This document shows, in pieces, positions 35,101 to 46,800 of a DNA stretch of 64,000 nucleotides. Under the pieces are notes generated by a model. The model was not told the DNA's origin. It saw nothing but the letters and a program-made list of their open reading frames with translations, and made no database searches. A program made the position numbers and the translations under genes. Origin of the DNA: Symsagittifera roscoffensis (taxonomy: Eukaryota > Xenacoelomorpha > Acoela > Convolutidae). Positions within the stretch are counted from its first letter, which is position 1. The number at the start of each line of letters is the position of its first letter. The DNA lies in NCBI RefSeq assembly GCF_963678635.1, contig NC_087064.1, positions 28,872,189 through 28,936,188 of the forward strand, read 5' to 3'.

Positions 35101-38100
35101 TGATTACCAGGTAAAACTTTTTTGAATTAGGCACCGAAAGAAAGTAAAATATTCAAACAAAATTGCTCGAAAAAAAACTTGTTATTTCGTAACTTGTTGG
35201 TGTCAAGTGCAGCATCTGACTACCGCTCTACTAGTTGGGAGGACCTTCTGGTTGGTGGGACGACGAATCCCTGAAGGGAGCTAGGAGGCGGGTTATCTGT
35301 CCCATTCCCCTTAACCCTTCTTAATATAGATTTAAAAAACAAAAATGATTTGTTTTGTTTTAACTTTGAGGCTTGAAGCTAGCCATTTTTCTGTTTTTCT
35401 TATCTCTTGAATTTTTCGAACTGAACTGTTTTTGGTCGTAATTTACAAAAATTCCGTACTTGCACTTCCTTATAATATTTTTAGAGTTTATAAAAACAGT
35501 TTTAAGTCGTACGATTAGACTCCTAAACTTGGTTTTAGAACATCGAAAGGAAATAAATACCGGGGTCACAATTTTTCTATGTGGATTGTCATTTTATCTT
35601 CAAATGCTGAGAAAAAATTGATCCGTCCGTCCGCTTTGTCTGTCTTTGATTTTTTGAACGAAAAAATTGATATTTTTTTCGCTAGATGAATTTAGTCCCT
35701 GCATAAAAATGTCTGACAATTTTCTGCCAATTTGAAAGATGTGGGTGCTCTTCGAATCAGAAGGAAGCTGTTGCTACTCAAATGTAAACTAGAGTATATA
35801 TGCGTATACATCAAGGCAGGTTGGCCGAGTGGTCTACACGAATCAAAGTTGAGCATTCCGGTGGAGTATTCTGGCATAGGCTTGAGTCCACCTCCTGACC
35901 ATGAATTAATATACTAATAAAAGGGGTTGCATCCTATTTTAACTGTTTTTTGGTTCTAATTCGGTTCAGCCTTGATTAAGGCTGACCGTCAGAAAGAGCA
36001 ATTTGTCTCAAGGACATTATTACCGGTTCTTGTGGCTTGCTTGCGCCGATTTGTACCGTTTTCGTGGCAGTTTACTTTTGTTTTATGATATTATGTTCAA
36101 ATAAAAATAGGGTGAATTATTGATTTTTTGAGAGTTTATTTGCCGATGAATGCCCTCATTAATTCAAACTTTTGATCCTTCATATTTCCTGATTTACGGA
36201 GATTAGGCGCACAGGAGCCAATGATACTAATTAATGCTTGACTTCCTTTTTGTTTTTCAACTGACGTGCAGGCGGTAAAAAATCGGGCTTCAAAATTGTC
36301 CCAGATGAAATGAGTCCAACTAACAATCCAAATAATATATTGCTTATTGTTAACATTTTCTGTGACAAAATTAATTGGAAAACCAAAATAGCAAAATTTT
36401 CTTACTTTGTAGACGTTAAAAATCTATTGAAATATTCAAGATTTTGCCCTGAAACAATACAATTGGAGATCTGATTCGTAAAATTTAAGGTTCTTTGGAA
36501 GTTTTGAGGAAAGATTGTTTTGCGGAAATTTTCTGAGGAGCTTCATATCATAATTAAAAATTCGAGTTATAAAAAATCAGTACTCCAATTATGTTGTGTC
36601 ACGTCAACGTTTCGATATTTTTTAGACTGTTTCACGGTTAATTTTCAGACAATGTCACTAATAATTTTCAGAGTAAATTGCGACCCATTTTCAGACTATT
36701 AAATTTTATTTCATTTCGCCACTTAATGTCTGACCATGCCGTAAATAAATTTTAGACCATGTCGCGACTAATTATTAGACCATGCCGCGATTTATTTTTC
36801 GACTAAGCCGCGACTCTTTTCAGACCATGTCGCTAATTGTTTTTGACCACGTCGCAATTTTGACCATGCCGCAATTTTTTTCGACCGTTTAGCGACTTAT
36901 TTTTTTACCATGTCGCAAATAATTTCCAGACCAAAGAAAAGTTATCCCAGATGATTACTGCGCGAAAGTAACAACTTGAATTAAGTAAACAAGAAATTCC
37001 ATTAGATTAGAATAAACAAGTATAATGGCTAGCATGGAACTTTTAGAATCCATAGACCCGCATTCGACTCCCTCGAAGACCTATCGCAGCTAAGTTTTAA
37101 AACATTTCGATTCATTTTTCGACCATGTCGCGACCAATTTTTCTAGCATATCGCGACTAAATTTAGTCGCGTTATGGTCGAAGGTGCTCGAGAATACGTT
37201 TTATACACAACTCTCAAATATTACAATGCAAGCATATCTGCTTCTGTTATTTTTGAGAGGGTTAACTTGCCTGATACAACCTGAAGCTTTGCTGGATCCC
37301 ACCAGACTAAAACGACAAGGATTCAACCGTCTAATAGCCGAACATTTAAATTCGAACTTTTAGATTAAACAAGACTCCTCAGTAACTTTGAAACACTTCC
37401 CCCCTTTGGTTTTTTCGTAAATTTGATATATGAAAACTTATTTAAAATGACTTTTCATGTTATAAAATGCATTAGAACGTGTCAGCGTGAACAGGTGAAC
37501 GAATTTTCACTACCTTTCTTACATGCAAAATGCCTTGTAAACAATTTTTGAAGACAGCTTTATTGTGAAATTTTACGAGGGGGGTGGGAAACTGGAAAAA
37601 AGCCCACTTTTTTTGTAATCTTAAAGCAGTATTTGAAGGAAATGATTTATACACAAAAGCACAAACCATTCTGATCTAATTCCGAGTCATAGAAATTGAG
37701 ACAATGTGCTGCTGTCAAGACTTGTATTGGACCCAAGATAGTTCCTCCACATTGTTTAAATGACCAGGTTCCATCTCCATCCCATCTGAAAGAAAAAAGA
37801 GAACTTGATTTATTCATGAAGTTCAACTTACAAATCATAAAGATTGTTTTGTGCGATGAAATGAAGAAAACCATCTCACAAAAAAAAGATATTTCTGAAA
37901 TAAGTTTTCTAAACGTTTGTGTTAATTTGATTTTCCAATGTTATGATTACTTCATTCTACTTCATTGATTTCGAATCAAAAAAGTTCAGGGCCAATTTTC
38001 ACATTTTGGATAATCAAATATCTCTTCGGCATAATATAAAACATAACTGCAGTCAAACGTAAGACTTGATGGTACGCAGTTGGAGGAATTTAAATAGATG

Positions 38101-41100
38101 TTTTGTCTTCTCTTCCAGTCTATTTTTTTTTTCAACTGATTTTTTTTTTCAACATAGCTATATGATGATGACTGCCATATGATGATGACAGTCTTTTTGA
38201 AGAATGTTATTTTTTGTGGTCGCCAATTGAGTCTAAAGTTATCAATCTACATCCAAACAAATTTCTTGGAGCCAGTTGAGTTGCTGCTCATTAAAATGAG
38301 CAAACCTGTACAACAACGCACAATTTTTTTAAGCAGATTCTGTATTCGCCAAACCTCAAGCCATCAAATTTCTTCATAAGCATCCATGACGTCCAATTCG
38401 GAAATCAACGTCAAACCTGAATTCACTATCTTCTGTACTCAAAACCATCAGCTTCCGACCTCAGAAAAATTCCAGTTCGACCATCAGAGTTCAACAGTAT
38501 CAGGATACAAGACCATCAGCACCAAAGATAATTTTTTATTGCCCCGGCCCTACTAAATGCAGGACTAAGGGGCAATAGGTGAGGGGGGATGTCATCCATT
38601 TTGCCCCAGCCCGTCCCACTTGAAGAGGTTGATGACTCTGGGACCCCTCCAACCGTGACCGAAGTGGGTTTCGAACGCAAGACCCTGTCCGAAGACCATC
38701 ATCACCAGAACTCGGGGCCATCAGCGTCAACTCAAGGACCGTAAGAGTGTGCAGCCTACCGGCGAGTGACAACTTGATGGGCAATTTAATTTAATTGGCA
38801 ATTTAATTTATACAATGAGTTCTTATAACTAACAATGATGGATCCATTTTAACAATTGATTTTTAGTAACGGATATAATAAACTATGAAAACAAGAACGG
38901 TTCCAATAAATCAATCATCAATTCCGGGCCTCTAAAAACCAGATTTTTAAATCTGTAGTCAAGTTTCCGAACGTCATCCAGACAAGCCAATAAGCAAAAT
39001 TAGTTTCAGACACCACCACCAAGAGTTCCGTAAAAGATAAAATATTAAAATCAATAATTGATATTGCACAGAGGGTAATTCAGAGGATATTGCACAGCGG
39101 GTATTTTTTTACTAGTGCATAAACCTTAATCTTGTTTTAGTAATAAAAAATTAAAATGCTTGCGTTAAGGTTTTTCAACTAGTTTTGCATCAGAAGCTTA
39201 AGTTTTTTGTACGTTTAATTAATATGAACCAATACTTACACTATCAACTGAACATAGAAAGGAAACCTTTTCGCGTTTTCCGTCTCGTTGCCACCTAAAC
39301 AAGAAAAGCTGCAATTTCATCAAAAATCTCATTTCATTTCATTTTTTAAAAAAAAGTTTTTCCAACTGATTATTCTCGTTTCAGTCAATTTTTTCGTTCA
39401 AAATGTTTCAAATTGATGATCAATTTTTTCTTCTCCACTCATTCAAAAAGTGTTCAAATCTGTAAAATAAGTCTGTTACAAATAGTAAAAAATGGTATTT
39501 TCATATCCATACTAAATTATCAACTGCTTCAAACCCAAAAATTGATTTTTTCAGAGATGATAGTTCAGATCGTTTGCATTTGGTTGATGTAAAATTTTCA
39601 AAGCGTAAAAAGTTTCGGCGGTTACTTTTACCCAATTCTGTAGTTGACAATTTTCAGTAGCAGGTGAAAGTAAAAAAACGCTTGTTAAGTAAACCTGTTC
39701 AGGTTCTTAGTGAGATGAGATCCCTGGCCCACTTTGTTTGTCTGGCACCAGATGAAAGGAAATATCCGAAAAAATCTACCAATTCTAGAAACGGATGACA
39801 ATCTGAAATTTGAAACACAAAATCTGTGGCTGTATTTTTCGCTAACTTAGATGAATACCTTAAGTAAAAATAGATTTTCCAAATTGGTCCTTCAGACCAA
39901 ATTTTTTGAGTGTAAATTATGATTTTGCGTTTACTTTCATCGGATATTGTGGTTTATCTTTTTCATTAACATTTAATTCCATCGGCAGCCAAATTTTTTT
40001 ATAGACCAGAAGCGAAAGATCAGAATCTATGTACAGAATCATCAAACTTTGGTTTTCAGGAGTTAAGATTTTCTTTCTGGTCTTAAAAACATCAAACTTT
40101 GGTTTTCAGAAGTTAAGATTTTTTTCTGGTCTTAAAAACACAGTTTTCACCATCTGCTGAAAATTTTCTCAACAATGTAAAATGGTAAAAACAGTGAAGC
40201 CCTGAAGCGAAATTTTTTTATAGACCAGAAGCGAAAGGTCAGATCTCTGTACATAATCATCAAACTTTGGTTTTCAGGAGTTAAGATTTTCTTTCTGGTC
40301 TTAAAAACACAGTTTTCACCATCTGCTGGAAATTTTCTAAACAACGTGAAATGGTAAAAACAGTGAAGCCCAGAAGCGAAATTTTTTTATAGACCAGAAG
40401 CGAAAGATCAGATCTCTGTACAGAATCATCAAACTTTGGTTTTCAGGAGTTAAAATTTTCTTTCTAGTCTTAAAAACACAATTTTCACCATCTGCTGAAA
40501 ACTTTCTAAACAACGCAAAATGATAAAAACAGTGAAGTAAGAAAAATTATCATACAAATTAATTTTTTTTCGTTCAAATTAGCTCAAATTGCATTAACCG
40601 ATTTTTCTGATTCCCTTGATCCCGGAATAAACTCAACTTCACCTTAATGCAGAGTTTAATCCAAACAGGCAATAGTTGGTCAAAACGTTCATTCAATAGT
40701 GGACAAAGTTAAGCGTAAATTCACTTTTTTCTCTGTAAAATGTCTGTTTTCAAAGCTGATTTCGGACAACAAGCTTTGCGAATTTCAGCAAAAAATTCAG
40801 AGCTTCTACAAAGCTACCGCCATTTGGTTTCAATGACTTACCAGTTTTTTCCGGGTCTGAACATTCCATTTGGGTTGTCACCATTTGAACTTACTTTTTC
40901 AAAACGCGTGAAACTGTAAGAAACGTTTGCGTTGGGTAAAGTTGACACAATAAACAATATAAAAAATTTCACTTTGTATGTTTTTGAGTGTTTCACTTTG
41001 AACGAACATTTTTTTCTCCGCTTCCTCGAGAAAAAGTTTACTCCAATGCGAACATTTAGTACTGATGGTGAAAAATGACATTTTCAGAGCCAAAAATAAC

Positions 41101-43366
41101 TGGCAATCTATCAAACCAGTTTTTGGTAACTTCGCTGAGGGCTCTGATTATTTGGCTTTGGTCTATGAAAAATATTAGCTTAAATTTCTAAATAGTATTC
41201 TCCAAAATCATTCTAAAAAACAGGCAGTTTAGAGAGAAAAAACCGATTTTGAAAAAAAGTTCACAATTCGAAAAAAAACTGCTCAATTTGTTATCGTGCG
41301 GTTTCAATATTTTTCAGTTGTGAACAGTGAACCTGTTTGATTAACTTTTATACAAAAATTGTCGTTTATAAATCTTATTACTCTGCAAAATTATGTTAAC
41401 GAGGAATGGGCAAAATCGGAAAACTTAACTGCATTAGAGAAAAAAATTAAGCGCAAGCTAGATTTTTTCAGCAAGTTTCAATCTTAGAAAGAAAAATTAA
41501 TTTGGTCAAGCCTTGCATGTTTTTTTGAACATAAATTGGTTTTGTTTGATTAGCTTCCTGAAAAATTTAGATTGAAAATGATTCGTTACAATTTTGAGGA
41601 AAGAAACCAAATGGTTGGAGCAATTAAATTTTTGAAATTTTGATGTCAAAACAAACAGTTCGAAAAGTTTGGCAAAATTTATTCTACTTGTCACTGTTGC
41701 CGACCGAACAGGGAGCGGTATCACCGAAAAAGACCGATCGCGAAAAAAGACGAATTGTGCGAAACTTTTGCGCAGACCTATTTTTGACAGCAGTCGAAAG
41801 CGGAATTTCTTGGGAGTTTAGCTAAAAACTGGTTGCCCTAATACTACGAAAATACGGTTTCCGATGTTGTAGACCGCTACATAATCAAATTAAAAAAAAA
41901 TAATGGAAAATTTTTGCCACCAAAATATTGCGCTGGAATAGCCATTTGAAAGAAGTTCTTTATAGCACTGAAAATCGGTTTTACTTCCATAGCATTGATG
42001 GTCGAAAAAATATTCATTGATTACTAAAGACCCGATACCAAAAAATAAATGCAATGCAAATTGGTCGCTGAAAAAAAACAATATTTATGGTGTGGGCTGG
42101 CATTACTGAAATTTTTGAAGCAATTTACTTTTATTTCAATAAACGAAGTTTGAAAAAAAACGGTACATAAATGAAAACTTGAAACCCGAAGTAGTACCAT
42201 CTATTCGACAGTGCCCTGAAGTTTGGGTTTTTCCACAAGATAATGCAACTCTCCATACTGCCGGACCAAGTGAACAATATTTGCGAAGAAAATGAGTTGA
42301 TGTTCTTCCATTGCTTCCTGGATTTATCAACTATAGAGCGTTTTTGGGACCAAATGAAAAGACAGCTTCAAAAAAAACTAATCAATTTCGAAAAATTTTG
42401 ACGAATTAAAATTGGCACTTCAATAATTATGGTTGACTTTTCCTCAAAACTCAAAAGAAAACTTTAGGTGTTTCAATGCCAAGTCGACTTTATGCCTGCA
42501 GACATTCATTGGGGGCATATTCTACCCACTATTAAAAATCAAAAACCCAATTTATGTATGTTGTTTACAAAAAAAATGAAAAAAAATTTATCTTGAGCCT
42601 AAGTTTGCCCACTAATGTGTTTCTCTATGTTGTTTATATAGTAGTGGACAATTTAAGGTATTATTTTAAAAATTCCGAACTCTAAGGACCATTTTGGACA
42701 ATGTTTTATTTAGAATTTCAACAAAACGTTCTATATCGGCTGACAGCAATTGATCAAAATTACCCTCTGTGAAAGTCTCAAACTTTATTTTAAAGCACTT
42801 ACCAGTTTTTTGGGTTAAAAAAATGCCTGTGTTTTTTTCACCGTTTGCGCTAGGTTTTTTCAATGTAGTGAGCTCTTTCTCGTGTAAGCGGAGTAGAAAA
42901 ATTGTGCAAGCGACGTGGTGAAACATTCTCAGCAAGAAAATTGAAATAATCAGTGGGACAAATTTACGAAACTTATGACGAAAACTGGTATTTTCAGACG
43001 CGGAAAAAACTGATAAGTGCTTCCACATAAAAATTTAGACTTTTATAGAGGTTAGTCTGATTGTTGTCTGTCGGTTGCTGTAAACATTTTGTTAAAACGT
43101 GAAGTAAATTTTGTCCAAAACAGTACTTGAAGTTGGGCTTATTAGTGAGTGAGAGCCTGCGTTCAATTTTGTCCACTTTTTAAATTACAGTTTCTTAATA
43201 AAATTAGTGTTGAGATTGTTTGTACATTTGCTAATTTACCAATAACTTGGGCCTCATGGTACTGGGTTGCTGTGAAAGCTGGTTTTGCTTCTGTCGTTGA
43301 GTTGAAAAGTACGAGAACAACCACGGATAATTTTGGAGTGAAATTTCTAAAGACCGTTGAAAACAT
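32136..43366 (-). CDS. trypsin-like serine protease A, membrane-anchored type, 6 exons, 354 aa
   Basis: Minus-strand exons: 43366-43240, 39294-39240, 37785-37667, 33619-33351, 32889-32769, 32509-32136. All junctions are GT-AG and phases agree, giving 1065 nt. The ATG at 43366 starts a signal peptide (FTPKLSVVVLVLF), then a short propeptide ending EAQ|VIGGNETENA. The mature domain has RFPFYVQLI, CGGTI, TAAHC (His57), GKDLALLIL (Asp102), NTDTCGGDSGGPL (Asp189, Ser195), VSYG and FPTVAARV. Asp189 predicts cleavage after Arg/Lys. After the domain comes an acidic/Lys-rich stalk, then a terminal hydrophobic tail (MFYTYLIGFLLNLIIFY) that could be a transmembrane or GPI-attachment signal. Gene B lies upstream on the same strand, 470 bp away. 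Exon 1 is the least certain part; it is supported by phase and by similarity in form to gene B exon 1. Confidence 0.85.
33142..33250. repeat. perfect hairpin in intron 4 of protease A
   Basis: 'ttgcacgacaggggttaatt' followed by 'gcatttcaaggatatg' is mirrored exactly after a loop of about 15 bases (arms about 37 bp, 33162-33249). The outer part 'cgacaggggttaattgca' is also present once more in tandem just before (33151-33168). Confidence 0.85.
33650..33800. repeat. dispersed repeat family R2, copy 2 (intron 3 of protease A)
   Basis: Counterpart of 1925-2075, in the same orientation, roughly 70% alike by eye. Confidence 0.4.
34305..34590. repeat. dispersed repeat family R1, copy 2 (intron 3 of protease A)
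   Basis: Counterpart of 295-565. In this copy R1 follows R2, while at the left end of the window R1 precedes R2, so they are separate families or rearranged pieces. Confidence 0.4.
35815..35900 (+). repeat. tRNA-Leu-like sequence, probably a pseudogene or SINE head
   Basis: About 86 bp beginning GGCAGGTTGGCCGAGTGGTC and ending CCTCCTGACC, laid out like a class II (Leu) tRNA with a variable arm. The A box (TGGCCGAGTGG, 35822-35832) is perfect; the B box (GGCTTGAGTCC, 35879-35889) has two changes. The D-stem and anticodon stem do not pair properly, so it is not a working tRNA. It is followed by an AT-rich tail with 'aataaaa', as in a tRNA-derived SINE. Confidence 0.55.
36623..36932. repeat. 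23 bp minisatellite, word gaccatgtcgcgac (intron 3 of protease A)
   Basis: About 12-13 degenerate head-to-tail units of roughly (a)gaccatgYcgcgactaattttt(c), such as 'agaccatgtcgcgactaatt' at 36754. The core GTCGCGAC is a perfect 8-base palindrome in its best copies. CpG-containing words stand out in this AT-rich intron. Confidence 0.8.
37110..37182. repeat. outlying units of the gaccatgtcgcgac minisatellite
   Basis: Two direct units (gaccatgtcgcgacc at 37121; gcatatcgcgactaa at 37146) and one inverted unit (tttagtcgcgttatggtcg). They are separated from the main array by about 180 bp of unrelated sequence. Confidence 0.7.
38360..38740. repeat. ccatcag word cluster interrupted by a GC-rich insert (intron 2 of protease A)
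   Basis: 'ccatca(g)' recurs about six times at intervals of 20-40 bp. The GC-rich block 38530-38695 splits the series; its minus strand carries 'gcgttcgaaaccc', similar to a Pol III B box, so it may be a SINE piece. No A box was identified. Confidence 0.35.
39997..40540. repeat. ~170 bp tandem repeat, three copies (intron 1 of protease A)
   Basis: Units start at 'atagaccagaagcgaaag' (40001, 40220, 40389) and run through 'catcaaactttggttttcag', 'tctggtcttaaaaacacag' and 'caccatctgctg' to 'aacagtgaag'. Copy 1 has an extra internal duplication of about 50 bp. Copies are more than 90% alike by eye, so amplification was recent. Confidence 0.85.
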
Positions 43367-43838
43367 TTTTGAAATTTTATTTTGATCATAATCGTTCAAC
43401 AGGACTTTAAGGATAAGTTCACATATTTTAAAGTTTAAATATCTTGCGTGAACAAAATTTTTTTATAAAAAATGTTTAATGATTGAAAAAATAAGTAATG
43501 GATCAATTAATAATGGATTAAAGCACTAACTTCAACCAAGGAAATTTTTCAAGTTCAAGAATCAAATTATTTGAAATCCCAATTACGAAACAAAATGAGA
43601 ACCACAGGCATCTAGCATTGGATTCTTTCAAATTTTTTCATGGTTCAAGATCAAATAAGCATTTATGTTTTGGCAAATTTAAAGCTTGGGTTTTTCAGTT
43701 TGTTCTTATATACTGAAGAAACTTGGGTTACACATACACTAGAACAATTCAAAAGGATACATAAGGATACATTAAACATACAGTATATTACAATTCAGAT
43801 ATGCGATTAAATACCTGTTACACTTGAGACTAAATTTT

Positions 43839-46800
43839 TCAGATTGAAAACAATTGCACAAAAGCTATTATAATATAAAGTGTGTGCAAAAAAATTAGGC
43901 GTGAACAAATATTGTTTGAGTACTCGACGACCGGGGATTCAACACCTGTGATTTCGACCGAGCCTGCTATTTCGTTAGACCCAACTCGAGTCGTGTGTTT
44001 CGTATTTTTGTCATTAACTAAATCGAACAAGCCGATGTAAGAAGCGACTCGTGCTGCAACGGTTGGGTACTTGGGGGTTCCACAGGGTTTGTTCTCCACT
44101 CCATAACTGACCAGCCCGTAGGTGCAAACTGCCTTGTTGGTCGCGGGATCTCGGAGAAATAGGGGACCTCCGCTATCACCTGCAACAAAATAATGGCTAA
44201 AATTAAACGGATGAAACATCTTTTAGAGTAGAGGGGTCAACAATTAAAACGTAATTTGTTCCTCTACTTGCAGCTGGTCATCGTTGTCATTTAGATCAGG
44301 AAAAAAATGCACAAAAACTCTATACAGATGTACTTAGACTCTACACAGGGGCAGATCTAGGAATTTCTCGAGAGGGCGCTGATCTTCAAAACTTTTCGAA
44401 AAGTTTGCCGACCTTTTTTTTTTAGTTCGATCAAATTTATTTTCCGAGCGCTTCCTATAAAAACCTCATATAAGACTATAAAAACCCTGTTTTGAAATTT
44501 TTGAAAAAAACAGGTCGAAAATGCCGTTTTTAGGCACTTTTTTAAAAAAAAATTTCATTTCGTTTCATTTCAAAATTAGTAGGCGCCTTTAGAAAACATT
44601 TTAGGGTTGTTCGATCAAAAATGAATGATATAAATAATACCAAAAAGAAGACCATTTGGTTTGTGCGGGGTTCAAATCCTTAATGGGGAGGCAGCCCCCT
44701 CCTTAAATCCGCCCAAGTCTCTAGAACCATGAAAAACTTCTCTTATGTAAAATGGGGTCAACAAAGTCACTAGACAAAAACGGGTGGAGACTAAAATGGA
44801 TAGACAAAAACGTCAATAACACCAATACAAATATTAGCTTTTGAAAATAATTTCATTCTTCGAATTTCTGAGAAACAAAACAAGCTATTTGATCAAAAAA
44901 TAGCGCTTTTTCGGCGCGCGCTTCCCCTCAAAAATAGTAAATATTGGCGCCAAAGGCGCCGTTAGAAAAGTTCCGTCAGCCAATCTAGTTCCGTCCATAT
45001 CTCAAAGTGAAACACAAAGGGTGGACCCTTCGGGTCGGCAGGGGGTCGAATTCCTAAAGAAAAGCATGCACCACCCCCCCGCCCCCTAAATCCGCAGGTG
45101 CATGTGATATATCGCGTGTTCTGAACTCACCATTGCACGTGTCGTGATTGCCGTATAGGTCGTTGTGGCAGATCTCACTCCCATTAGGTGGGTGATAATT
45201 GAAGAACAAATTCCTACACACACTCTCAGGCACCTCATTCAACTCCGCCAGCTTCAGATCAAAAGTGAAATCGGGAAATTTAGACATTAACTTGAATAGG
45301 TGATCGATAGGAAAGTTAGTTTCAGGAATTTACTTTTTCAAATCATTTTAGATCTTAGCTAATATTGATATTTCAACAAAAATTACGCGCAGTTTTGTAA
45401 TTCCGAACCAGCATCTTAATAATTCCGAACCACAATTTAATTCAATGTCAATACTATCAGTGCAGAAAAAAAAAACATGTAGACTGTGCAATTAATCCCA
45501 AATTCATTTACCATCAAACTCTGTGGCGAGCTACCTTTGTTGTCAATGTAGCCCAGACCTACCGCCCACACCTCATCTTCGTTCACATTGTACAGCCCCA
45601 CTTCCCCAGTGCAGGGCTTAAATGGGATCGGAGCCAGTTAGCATCAATTTTAGAATGAAGAGAAAACTGTTTGAAAAAAAAAACGATTCAAGCAATATCA
45701 TGTCGTTGAATTTGCGTAAAAGAAGGAAATTGTAAGAGTTGAGGTTCCTACCAGAGGCCAATTTAGGGACGCCCTCTTCACTGACCTTAAGAACTTGACA
45801 CCAGAACCACCCAAAGGGTTTTTCGTACTGTTTGATGACACTTTGGTCCCCTATTCTGTAATGTTCAACGAACTTTTTGGTGCAAAACAAACAAAATTTT
45901 TGTACAGAATTTTCAAAAAAATAAAACGCTGTTTGTTTTTGGCCGGCTCAATTAAAATTTTGTCAGCGGCGCAAATTTTTTTTTTGGCATAACAGGGCCT
46001 TTATTAATATTTTGTAGAGTTTGGAAAAAAAATTGATCTATTTGAATTTTAAAAAGTCGAAACTTTTATGAAAGCTCGCATCTCCTTGTGGAAAGTCCTG
46101 GGTCAAACTCTGCCTCCTACTTACAAAAAACTTCCAAAATTGACTTGAAAACCAAAAAACGTTGATTTACAATTTGCTTAATTTATAAAAAACAAGCTCA
46201 TAAAAACTGATTAAAAGCTTTTTGTTGAAACAAAAAGCTATACATCTAAATCATCAAAATCCAAAGTTAGTTACAACTAAAGTTCTCGTTGCAGCAAACC
46301 TCAAGCAAAAATTGCATAGTCGCCAGATTATAGGCTGGGAAAGTTAGCGCATTAATCATAATTTGTACTCAAGGACTGTTTTAAATCATCATTTACCGTT
46401 CTCAAGGACTGAATTTAGTATAAATCATCATTTACCGAGCACCGAACGTGAACGGACGCTGAAAGCGTTACAGCTTATTAGATAGCGCCCTATGAGAGCG
46501 TTCCTTCATTTTATCTTAGTATACTCAGAAAAAAACCAGACTGCTCGTGTATCAAGGTACAGCCTTGAATGTTCCGTTTGCTCCTTAATCCATATCGAAC
46601 AGTTTTTGGAAAAAGAAAATTTAGAAAAAAACAACAAAACATTTTGGACAAAATCAAACTTCAAGCATGAAATTTTGAGTCTAACAAAATTAATACGACA
46701 AATAAACTAGTCTCAATTAAGTTTGGAACTAGTTTGTTGTGCGGGATAATTCGCCCCGCATTAATAATTCGCCTTACGTTTTGCGCATTATGAATAAAAT

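Noticed and set aside
35200-35330. GC-rich patch as a reverse-strand tRNA ('tagtagagcggtagtcagatg' on the minus strand)
   Set aside because: An A-box-like word is present but no B box follows at the right distance and no acceptor stem forms.
40841-40905. Alternative first exon for protease A (donor CTG|GTAAGT near 40850)
   Set aside because: The same donor-like sequence recurs at about 42801 as part of a repeat, and it would not give the I/V-I-G-G start; 43366-43240 does.
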